From Planctomycetota bacterium (lineage in GTDB: Bacteria > Planctomycetota > Phycisphaerae > Phycisphaerales > SM1A02), in NCBI GenBank assembly GCA_009924765.1, contig RFQW01000086.1, forward strand, positions 1 through 6,972: a stretch of DNA of 6,972 bases, read 5' to 3'. Shown here one piece after another: positions 1 to 4,655 of this stretch. Each line of letters opens with the position of its first letter. Positions within the stretch are counted from its first letter, which is position 1. The notes under the pieces were generated by a model, which did no database searches, was not told where the DNA came from, and saw only the letters and a list, made by a program, of their open reading frames with translations. Position numbers and translations under genes: made by a program.

Positions 1-1
1 G

Positions 2-109
2 GACCTGGGCAACCATCAGGCGCGCCTGGACGCGAAGTACCGCGAGAAGTACACGCGCATGGGGCTGCTTTCGAAGGACGCCGCCAAGCCGGTGGGCGCT
101 GGGCAGTGA
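2..109 (+). CDS. C-terminal fragment of an unidentified protein
   Basis: The last 35 codons of a gene that begins left of the window, ending in TGA at 107-109. The frame is chosen because nearly every third codon base is G or C, as in the confident genes here. The visible residues are polar and charged, with a helix-like stretch (LDAKYREKYTRMG) and a loose Lys/Pro/Gly tail. No domain can be recognised. The helicase gene starts 22 bp downstream on the same strand, so the two may share a transcript. The frame is fairly secure; the function is unknown. Confidence 0.6.
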   Translation, partial: DLGNHQARLDAKYREKYTRMGLLSKDAAKPVGAGQ

Positions 110-131
110 ACGCGTTGGCCCCGCGCGCGGC

Positions 132-1541
132 ATGGCGTTGACTTCGCCGCCACGCGCTAGCCTTGCACGCGTGAGTGCATTCGAGACCCTCGGCGTCGAT
201 CCCCTGTTCCTGCCTGGCCTGAAGCGGCGCGGCATCGTCGAGCCCACGCCCGTGCAGGCCGGCACGCTGGCCGCGGCACACGAGGGCCGCGACGTGATCG
301 CCGTGGCGCCCACCGGTGGCGGCAAGACGCTCGCCTTCCTCATGCCCATCGCCAAGCGCCTGCGCGCCGAGCCGCCGCCGATGTCGCGCACCGGTCGCGT
401 GGATCCGGCACAGCGACTGCGTGCGGTGGTGCTTGCACCCACGCGCGAACTTGCCAAGCAGATCGCCGAGGAAGCCCAGATCCTTTTCGCCGGCAGCGTG
501 CTGCGCACCGCGGTGGCCTACGGCAAGAGCGCCATCAGCGTGCAGGTGGCCGCGCTCAAGAGCGGCGTGGATCTGCTGGTGGCCACGCCCGGCCGCTTGC
601 GTGAACTGCTGGAAGCCGACGCCTGCTCGCTTGCATGGCTGCGCCACCTGGTGGTGGACGAGGCCGACCGCATGCTGGACATGGGCTTCCTGCCGCAGGT
701 GAAGGCCATCTCCGATCGCTGCCCCACCGAGCGCCAGACCATGCTGTACACGGCCACCATGCCCAAGGCCGTGGAGGAGCTGGCGCGCACCCTGGTGAAG
801 GATCCGGTGCGCTACGGCGAACGACTCACCGCCGCGCGCGCCGAGCCCACCGCATTCGATGTGGGCGACAAGGCGAAAACGCACCTGCTGCTGCACCTGC
901 TGAAGGAACCCACGCGCACCGGCGTGCTGGTGTTCGTGCGCACGCGCCGTCGCGCGGGCTGGGTGGCCGAGGCGCTGCGCCGCAACAAGGTGCTGGTGGG
1001 CAGCCTGCACGGCGATCGCTCGCAGAAGCAGCGCGAAGCCGCGCTGGACGGCGTGACGCAGGGTCGCTTGCATGTGCTGGTGGCCACCGATGTGGCGGCG
1101 CGCGGATTGCACGTGCCGTCGCTGCGCTGCGTGGTGAACTACGACCTGCCGCTGGTGGATCAGGACCTGGTGCATCGACTCGGCCGCGCCGGCCACGGCC
1201 ACGCGGGCTTCGCCGAAGCGTTCGCCTTCGTGGACCCCGATGAAGCCGACCGATGGAAGCGTCTGGCGCGCCTGTGCGAACTGGATCCGCGCCTGCAGAA
1301 GGTGCCCGCCGAGGCGATGCCGCGCGAACTTCGCGAGGAGCGCAAGCAACCCGCCGAGCGCAAGAAGCTGGACCCCCGCCAGAAGGCACGCGCCGACAAA
1401 CGCGCGCGACGCGAGCGCACGGAGAAGCTGCGCGCCAAGAACGACCTGCAGGCCGCCACGCGCGGTCGCCTGCGCGGCAAGCAGGCCGGCAAGCCGCTGT
1501 CGCGCACCGAACGACCGGGTGGAGGCGCGCGACGCGCATGA
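132..1541 (+). CDS. DEAD-box ATP-dependent RNA helicase, RhlE-like
   Basis: A 469-aa cytoplasmic helicase expected to unwind or remodel short RNA duplexes using ATP, as in cold adaptation, ribosome assembly or mRNA decay. Domain order: Q motif (F17 to Q42), motif I APTGGGKT at 59-66, Ia PTREL at 103-107, Ib TPGR at 152-155, II DEAD at 176-179, III TAT at 207-209, IV around 265-271, V around 315-328, and VI HRLGRAGH at 348-355. About 75 Lys/Arg-rich residues follow (395-469), a basic RNA-binding tail like that of RhlE; no RRM domain is seen, which argues against DbpA. Several consensus residues differ: motif V has RGLH instead of RGLD, and the last motif VI residue, normally the second arginine finger, is H355. 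The ATG at 132 has no clear Shine-Dalgarno site; it leaves a normal short extension before the Q motif. The stop overlaps the next gene (ATGA), indicating translational coupling. Confidence 0.95.
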   Translation: MALTSPPRASLARVSAFETLGVDPLFLPGLKRRGIVEPTPVQAGTLAAAHEGRDVIAVAPTGGGKTLAFLMPIAKRLRAEPPPMSRTGRVDPAQRLRAVVLAPTRELAKQIAEEAQILFAGSVLRTAVAYGKSAISVQVAALKSGVDLLVATPGRLRELLEADACSLAWLRHLVVDEADRMLDMGFLPQVKAISDRCPTERQTMLYTATMPKAVEELARTLVKDPVRYGERLTAARAEPTAFDVGDKAKTHLLLHLLKEPTRTGVLVFVRTRRRAGWVAEALRRNKVLVGSLHGDRSQKQREAALDGVTQGRLHVLVATDVAARGLHVPSLRCVVNYDLPLVDQDLVHRLGRAGHGHAGFAEAFAFVDPDEADRWKRLARLCELDPRLQKVPAEAMPRELREERKQPAERKKLDPRQKARADKRARRERTEKLRAKNDLQAATRGRLRGKQAGKPLSRTERPGGGARRA

Positions 1542-2146
1542 ATCGTGTTGGCGCGTGGCTGCTGCAGCTGCTCGCCAGCGCCTGTCTGGGTGTGGGCATG
1601 GCGGTGCTGCTTGCAGCGGTGTGCCTGCTGGCCAATCGTGATCGCCGCTGTCTTGGCGCCGAGTTCTGGTTCAGCGACGGACGCATGCCGTGGCTGGTGG
1701 CGCGTCACGAAGGCTTCGGCACCTGGTGGGTGAACGCCACGCGCCTGTACGAGCCGCTGCTTGGCGAGGTGCCCGATGCCTTCGCGCCACCTGCGTGGGC
1801 GCGCGACATGTGGGGCCCCACCGCCACGCTGCACGGTTCCAGCCGCATGGGCGCACTGGCAGGTGGATGGCCGCTGCCGGCGATCGGTCAGGCCTGGATC
1901 ACCAACGACTCCAGCGAGATCTTTCCACCCACCGCGGAATTCGACGTGACTGGCGCGGTGATGGACATGGCGCGCGATCGCATGGGTGAGGCGGGCCTGC
2001 TGGCGATCCGTTTCATCCCGATCGGTCTTGCGTTGGATGCGCTGCCGTGGTTCGCGCTTTCGCTGTGGCTGCTGCGTCGGCGCGCCGGCCGCGCGCGCGT
2101 CAATCCGCAGGCAGCAGCGGCAACACCACCCGCACCAGCACCATGA
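1538..2146 (+). CDS. Small two-TM membrane protein, function unknown
   Basis: A 202-aa protein starting at the ATG that overlaps the helicase stop; the upstream part of the open frame is only a shadow of the helicase gene. GGAGG lies 12 nt before the start, a rather long spacing. Residues 5-32 form a strongly hydrophobic helix (signal anchor or TM1). An extracytoplasmic region of about 120 residues rich in Trp, Pro and Gly follows. A second helix near residues 158-179 ends in an Arg-rich stretch, and a Pro/Ala tail closes the protein. By the positive-inside rule both ends should be cytoplasmic. The layout recalls planctomycete orphan membrane proteins that end in a short zinc-ribbon tail, but no cysteine ribbon is present here. 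The last 47 bp overlap a leftward gene in antisense. No function can be assigned. Confidence 0.8.
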   Translation: MNRVGAWLLQLLASACLGVGMAVLLAAVCLLANRDRRCLGAEFWFSDGRMPWLVARHEGFGTWWVNATRLYEPLLGEVPDAFAPPAWARDMWGPTATLHGSSRMGALAGGWPLPAIGQAWITNDSSEIFPPTAEFDVTGAVMDMARDRMGEAGLLAIRFIPIGLALDALPWFALSLWLLRRRAGRARVNPQAAAATPPAPAP

Positions 2147-2348
2147 GCCCGGCGGCCAGCGCCACCATGCCCAGCAGCAGCTGCGCGGACATGAATCCAA
2201 CCTCGCGCCAGTAGCGCTCGAGCGAGGGCATGCGGATCGCCTTCCACACCACGCTCACACCCGCCACCATGGGCACGATCAGCAGCCACCACCAGTGGAT
2301 CGCGCCGGGCATCGGCTGCACGAAGGGCATCCAGGCCAGCAGGTTCAT
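2100..2348 (-). CDS. 82-aa two-TM membrane protein, function unknown
   Basis: A small membrane protein with two predicted helices, about residues 18-38 (starting HWWWLLIVP) and 54-79 (Leu/Val/Met-rich), joined by a basic, aromatic loop (MPSLERYWRE). The start is the ATG at 2348, which shares an ATGA with the stop of the upstream leftward gene, so the two are probably translated together. The longer open frame that extends upstream of this ATG to 2600 is a shadow of that gene. The C-terminal codons overlap in antisense the end of the rightward gene at 1538-2146. No known family was recognised; the coupling suggests a partner of the 149-aa membrane protein. Confidence 0.75.
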   Translation of the reverse strand: MNLLAWMPFVQPMPGAIHWWWLLIVPMVAGVSVVWKAIRMPSLERYWREVGFMSAQLLLGMVALAAGLMVLVRVVLPLLPAD

Positions 2349-2794
2349 GACGCCGCCTTTCGCGGGCCACGCATGGCATCGAGCAGGGCCACCACATTCA
2401 TCAGTCCGGCCATCGCCGTGAACAGCGTGCCGATGTCGTTCACGGCACCCACGCCCCGGAAACTGTTCACCTGCGACACGGAACCGTTGGGAAGCGTGAG
2501 CGGCAGCATTTCGCCCACCCGGCCACCCTTCAGCAGATAGGTGTTGGCGGCATCGGTCACCAGCGCGATCGGGCCGGCGCCCGCCTGGGCGACAAACCAA
2601 AGGCCGTCCTCCTTGCGATCCACGCAGTCCACGCCCCCGATCAGCACGCCCATCAGGAACAGGCCGACCACGCCCAGCATCACCAGGCGCCCACGACGCC
2701 CATCACCGTTCTTCAGATGGCCAAGGCCCGGCCAGATCCAGCCAAGCAGACCGGCGGTCAGGGCGAGCGGTGATTCTTCGGCATCTTCGGACAT
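2345..2794 (-). CDS. 149-aa membrane protein, possibly DUF6677-like
   Basis: An inner-membrane protein of unknown function. After a short acidic N-terminus (MSEDAEES) there is a hydrophobic segment with a GWIWPGLGHLKNG motif (18-30), a basic turn (GRRGR), a second helix (about 36-55), a soluble middle part of about 65 residues, and a third helix (about 121-141) before a basic end. The PGLGH turn between the first two helices is typical of small 'PGxGH' membrane proteins; I recall a planctomycete family of this kind named DUF6677, but this is from memory and not searched. The ATG at 2794 has no Shine-Dalgarno site upstream on its strand. The gene is coupled by ATGA to the following 82-aa gene. 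Confidence 0.75.
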   Translation of the reverse strand: MSEDAEESPLALTAGLLGWIWPGLGHLKNGDGRRGRLVMLGVVGLFLMGVLIGGVDCVDRKEDGLWFVAQAGAGPIALVTDAANTYLLKGGRVGEMLPLTLPNGSVSQVNSFRGVGAVNDIGTLFTAMAGLMNVVALLDAMRGPRKAAS

Positions 2795-2830
2795 GAATGG
2801 AGGAACGCCTGAAGGGCGGTTGCGTATGGT

Positions 2831-2841
2831 GCTAGGCTAGC
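2831..2841 (+). promoter_or_regulatory. Possible -10 region, GCTAGGCT, with a dyad
   Basis: GCTAGGCTAGC is a near-perfect dyad (GCTAG, G, CTAGC) in the gap between two divergent genes. TAGGCT at 2833-2838 resembles the -10 boxes of high-GC bacteria and would put a start near 2845, about 54 nt before the ATG at 2899. No convincing -35 box lies 16-18 bp upstream. The same GCTAG-type octamer occurs before two other genes here (minus strand 3610-3617; plus strand 5898-5905). Because of its symmetry it could serve both directions or bind a regulator. Confidence 0.3.
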
Positions 2842-2851
2842 GTGACGGCTT

Positions 2852-2878
2852 GGATGTGTGCCGTGCAAGCACGCATCC
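2852..2878 (+). promoter_or_regulatory. 5'-UTR hairpin upstream of the DRR-motif gene
   Basis: Arms GGATGTGTGC (2852-2861) and GCACGCATCC (2869-2878) pair over 10 bp with one U-G wobble, leaving a 7-nt loop. It lies just after the suspected promoter and ends 9 nt before the Shine-Dalgarno GGAG at 2888-2891. A second CATCC at 2883-2887, directly before that GGAG, could replace the right arm's CATCC in pairing with GGATG. No T-run follows, so it is not a terminator. It may stabilise the mRNA 5' end or affect translation. Confidence 0.45.
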
Positions 2879-2898
2879 TTCCCATCCGGAGACCTCCC

Positions 2899-3303
2899 AT
2901 GAACGCCAACGCCCCCAAGCATCCCGAAGGCACCTCGCCCGAATCACAGGAAGTGATCGATCGTCGACTTGGCATCGATCGCCGCGAAATGGCGGCCCCA
3001 AGCGCCACCAACCTGGAGCGTCGTCGCGGCCCGGGTCGCCGACTCACCGACTTCGTGAAGAGTGCGGAAGAGGGCGAGATGAACAAGGAGCAGTTCCTGT
3101 TCCTGCTGGCCATCGATGCCTTCAAGCGGGTGAACCACAAGACCTTCCCCACCTGGACGGACGTGCTGGAGATCATCCGCAAGTTGGGCTATCGCAAGAC
3201 CATGTCCATGGAGCTGCAGTTGGGCCCCCGCGCCAACGACTGGACCGAGAAGCCCGACGCCCCCGCCGGCGTGCACAAGCCGGCCGACAAGCGCGAGGAA
3301 TGA
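2899..3303 (+). CDS. 134-aa DRR-motif protein, function unknown
   Basis: The start is the ATG at 2899, preceded by GGAG with 7 nt spacing; the in-frame GTG at 2842 is rejected. The N-terminal half is hydrophilic and holds two related arginine-rich motifs, IDRRLGIDRRE (20-30) and LERRRGPGRRLTD (39-51). Motifs of this DRRxGxDRR style appear in linkers of bacterial signalling proteins such as PilZ or GGDEF proteins, but no such domain is present. The C-terminal half (61-107) looks like a compact helical domain, with a run starting NKEQFLFLLAIDAFKR and a second starting FPTWTDVLEIIRKLGYRK, ending in a polar, disordered tail. No signal peptide or membrane helix is seen, so it is probably cytoplasmic. 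The function is not recognised; nucleic-acid binding is possible given the basic motifs. It converges on the ferredoxin gene with a 6-bp gap. Confidence 0.85.
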   Translation: MNANAPKHPEGTSPESQEVIDRRLGIDRREMAAPSATNLERRRGPGRRLTDFVKSAEEGEMNKEQFLFLLAIDAFKRVNHKTFPTWTDVLEIIRKLGYRKTMSMELQLGPRANDWTEKPDAPAGVHKPADKREE

Positions 3304-3309
3304 GGCCGT

Positions 3310-3576
3310 TCAGGCCTTCTTCTTGTACCAGTCGGCGTTGATCTGGATGTACTTCTTCCACTCTTCCGGCAGGTCCTCGCCCGGAAAGATGGCGCGCACC
3401 GGGCACTCATCCACGCACAGACCGCAGTCGATGCAGGTGTCCGGGTCGATGTAGAGCTGCGTGGCCTCGGCGAAGGTGCCTTCGCCCTTGGTCGGGTGGA
3501 TGCAGTCCACCGGGCAGACTTCCACGCAAGAGGCGTCCTTTGTAGCGATGCACGGTTCGGCGATGACGTGGGCCAT
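3310..3576 (-). CDS. 7Fe ferredoxin ([3Fe-4S][4Fe-4S])
   Basis: An 88-aa soluble electron carrier. The first cysteine set is C9-x7-C17-x3-C21-P and the second is C48-x2-C51-x2-C54-x3-C58-P. In 4Fe-type ferredoxins a cysteine stands three residues after the first; here that position is T12. The arrangement CIATKDASCVEVCPV closely matches the known 7Fe ferredoxins of Thermus and Bacillus type, so one [3Fe-4S] and one [4Fe-4S] cluster are expected. An extra Cys (C25) follows the first set. The C-terminal part (EDLPEEWKKYIQINADWYKKK) is also typical of this family, often called FdxA. The redox partner cannot be told from the neighbours. The start ATG at 3576 gives the usual N-terminus; its Shine-Dalgarno site is weak or absent. 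Confidence 0.95.
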   Translation of the reverse strand: MAHVIAEPCIATKDASCVEVCPVDCIHPTKGEGTFAEATQLYIDPDTCIDCGLCVDECPVRAIFPGEDLPEEWKKYIQINADWYKKKA

Positions 3577-3609
3577 GGTGGGTGTGGTTCCGTTGGAACT
3601 TCGGCGGGA

Positions 3610-3617
3610 ATCCTAGC
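3610..3617 (-). promoter_or_regulatory. Possible -10 region for the ferredoxin gene
   Basis: The minus strand reads GCTAGGAT here. TAGGAT matches the sigma70 -10 consensus at four of six bases and lies 33 nt before the ferredoxin ATG. No good -35 box is found at 17 bp. It resembles the GCTAGGCT and GCTAGACT sites before two other genes in the window, which is the main reason to list it. Confidence 0.3.
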
Positions 3618-3664
3618 GACACGCGGGCAATTCCTCCATGCCCACTCCGCGATCGATCAACCCC

Positions 3665-3702
3665 AAAAACCATCGAAGCCGGCCAAAGGCCGGCTTCGAT
3701 GG
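3665..3702 (-). terminator. Rho-independent terminator of the lysine-rich micro-gene
   Basis: A perfect 15-bp stem (3670-3684 with 3688-3702), GC-rich at the loop side (GCCGGCC/GGCCGGC), is closed by a 3-nt loop. On the minus strand it is followed at once by TTTTT (3669-3665). On the plus strand no T-run follows, so it works leftward. It lies 22 nt after the stop codon of the 18-codon ORF and ends that transcript before the ferredoxin gene. Confidence 0.85.
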
Positions 3703-3724
3703 GACTGTTCGATACTGCTGCGAG

Positions 3725-3781
3725 TTAGCGCGACTTCTTCTTCGCGGCCTTCTTCTTCGCAGCCTTCTTCTTCTTTGCCAT
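3725..3781 (-). CDS. 18-aa lysine/alanine-rich micropeptide
   Basis: The peptide reads MAKKKKAAKKKAAKKKSR: ten lysines, all encoded by AAG, in runs of 4, 3 and 3 separated by Ala-Ala. There is a Shine-Dalgarno AAGGGAG (3789-3795) with ideal 7-nt spacing, an in-frame TAA 15 nt upstream of the ATG that fixes the start, a sigma70-like promoter upstream and a strong terminator 22 nt downstream. The KKAAKKKAAKK pattern resembles the tails of bacterial histone-H1-like proteins, so binding to nucleic acid or another polyanion is a fair guess. A second possibility is that the Lys codons act as a sensing leader peptide, since a terminator follows; but the gene next in line is ferredoxin, while dapB points away. 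A third is that the RNA itself is the functional product. I do not recognise a named family. Confidence 0.65.
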   Translation of the reverse strand: MAKKKKAAKKKAAKKKSR

Positions 3782-3788
3782 GGTATGG

Positions 3789-3795
3789 CTCCCTT
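3789..3795 (-). promoter_or_regulatory. Ribosome binding site of the micro-ORF
   Basis: AAGGGAG on the minus strand, 7 nt before the ATG at 3781. It is among the best Shine-Dalgarno sites in the window, while several larger genes have none. It begins 4 nt after the last base of the predicted pseudoknot, so folding could affect ribosome access. Confidence 0.65.
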
Positions 3796-3799
3796 ATGT

Positions 3800-3851
3800 C
3801 GTTACGCGGGTGTCGGAGGAAGGAGTCGTCGCGTAACGGAACACGACTCCT
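3800..3851 (-). promoter_or_regulatory. Predicted H-type RNA pseudoknot in the micro-ORF leader
   Basis: Two perfect 9-bp inverted repeats are interleaved. Stem 1 pairs 3843-3851 with 3821-3829 (AGGAGTCGT with ACGACTCCT, minus-strand reading). Stem 2 pairs 3830-3838 with 3800-3808 (CGTTACGCG with CGCGTAACG). In the minus-strand RNA the order is S1, 4-nt loop, S2, no gap, S1', 12-nt loop, S2', which is the geometry of a classical H-type pseudoknot with coaxial stems. Read in the plus direction the loops would be 12 and 4 nt, which is less favourable. The structure starts at the predicted +1 and ends just before the Shine-Dalgarno site. Alternatives are two competing hairpins or protein-binding DNA dyads. 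Confidence 0.55.
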
Positions 3852-3857
3852 GCTGTA

Positions 3858-3886
3858 CTTGTACCTTTATCGGCACAGGTTGTGAA
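3858..3886 (-). promoter_or_regulatory. Sigma70-like promoter driving the micro-gene
   Basis: On the minus strand, TTCACA (3886-3881; five of six bases match TTGACA), then exactly 17 bp, then TACAAG (3863-3858; four of six match TATAAT). An A/T-rich stretch at 3895-3907, upstream of the -35 box, resembles an UP element. The predicted start is the A at 3851, the first base of the pseudoknot. The -35 box overlaps the possible GTG start of dapB at 3882. Confidence 0.55.
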
Positions 3887-3959
3887 GGGCCTGCACCAAA
3901 AATTTCATCAAGTCATGTTGAACGCCCCCCAACCCACCTCCGATCGACACGCTTCACCG

Positions 3960-4655
3960 ATGCGCGTGATGGTGTTCGGAGCACGCGGACGGATGGGTCA
4001 AGCGTTGCAGAAAGCGATCGCGGATTCGTCTTCGTGCACACTCGTTGCAGCTGTTGGTCGAGGTGATCAGGTGCCCACATCAGGGGTCGATCTGGTGATC
4101 GATTTCTCGTCCGACGAGGGTGCAAAATCGGCCTTGGCAGCGTCAGAACGGCTTTCTGCGCCCCTGCTCGTGGGTACCACAGCACTGTCGCAGCACACCC
4201 TTGAAGCGCTGCAACGCGTCGCATCACGCGTGCCGGTGATGGTCACCAGCAATGCATCACTCGGGGTCGCGGTGCTGCATCGCATGGCCGATCTCGCCAC
4301 GCGTGTGCTGGGTCCGAACTGGCGTGTGGAGATGACCGAAACCCACCACACAAAAAAATTGGATGCACCCTCCGGAACTGCCCTCGCGCTGGCTCAGACG
4401 GTGCGTTCAGCGGGTGGTGCACTGCCCGCGAACGCCATCCGATCCATCCGACAGGGCGATGTGGTGGGCCATCACCGGATCGATTTCCATGGCGAGGGAG
4501 AATCGGTCACACTGGAACACCATGCGCATGATCGATCCCTGTTCGCCCGCGGCGCCCTGCAGCTTGGTCTGTGGCTGCGCGCGCAGCGACCAGGCATGCA
4601 CACCATGCAGCAGTGGCTTGAGGATCGACTTCGTGCAGCCGGGAGCAACACATGA
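3960..4655 (+). CDS. dapB: 4-hydroxy-tetrahydrodipicolinate reductase
   Basis: DapB reduces the dihydrodipicolinate-type intermediate with NAD(P)H in the diaminopimelate route to lysine and peptidoglycan. From this start the protein has 231 aa, somewhat short for the family (E. coli about 273). The Rossmann fingerprint GARGRMG is at 7-13, VGTTALS at 71-77, SNASLGVAVL at 97-106, and the catalytic signature ETHHTKKLDAPSGTA at 127-141, with catalytic-type H130 and K133. The C-terminal ARGALQLGLWL stretch is also typical. The ATG at 3960 puts the first beta-strand directly at the N-terminus as in relatives, but no Shine-Dalgarno site supports any start; ATG 3915 and GTG 3882 are in frame and possible. 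GC content looks lower than in neighbouring genes. The stop overlaps the M16 gene (ATGA). Confidence 0.93.
   Translation: MRVMVFGARGRMGQALQKAIADSSSCTLVAAVGRGDQVPTSGVDLVIDFSSDEGAKSALAASERLSAPLLVGTTALSQHTLEALQRVASRVPVMVTSNASLGVAVLHRMADLATRVLGPNWRVEMTETHHTKKLDAPSGTALALAQTVRSAGGALPANAIRSIRQGDVVGHHRIDFHGEGESVTLEHHAHDRSLFARGALQLGLWLRAQRPGMHTMQQWLEDRLRAAGSNT

Noticed and set aside
1253..1537. N-terminal extension of the 202-aa membrane protein
   Set aside because: It lies in another frame of the helicase basic tail and has shadow-like composition; the ATGA start at 1538 begins a proper hydrophobic helix.
1160..2200. Long minus-strand open frames across the helicase and membrane-protein genes
   Set aside because: In GC-rich DNA the antisense of strong genes is often open; these have no domains, no ribosome sites and Arg/Ala/Pro-heavy composition.
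2349..2600. Upstream extension of the 82-aa membrane protein to 2600
   Set aside because: The extension is antisense-free but out of frame with, and inside, the 149-aa gene; its residues are Arg/Gly/His-rich as in a shadow frame, while the ATGA start at 2348 gives a clean two-helix protein.
3303..3317. AGGCC/GGCCT hairpin between the convergent DRR-motif and ferredoxin genes
   Set aside because: Only 5 bp with a 5-nt loop and an interrupted T-rich tail; too weak to call a terminator.
3587..3599. GTTCC/GGAAC inverted repeat before the ferredoxin gene
   Set aside because: Five base pairs with a 3-nt gap is expected by chance in a region this size.
3725..3781. Lysine attenuator controlling dapB
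   Set aside because: The Lys-rich ORF and terminator are on the strand opposite to dapB and transcribed away from it, so classical attenuation of dapB is not possible.
3882..3959. GTG 3882 or ATG 3915 as the dapB start
   Set aside because: Both are in frame, but the extra residues look like low-complexity sequence, GTG 3882 lies inside the -35 box of the divergent promoter, and the family's Rossmann strand starts right after ATG 3960. With no Shine-Dalgarno site anywhere, ATG 3915 cannot be excluded.
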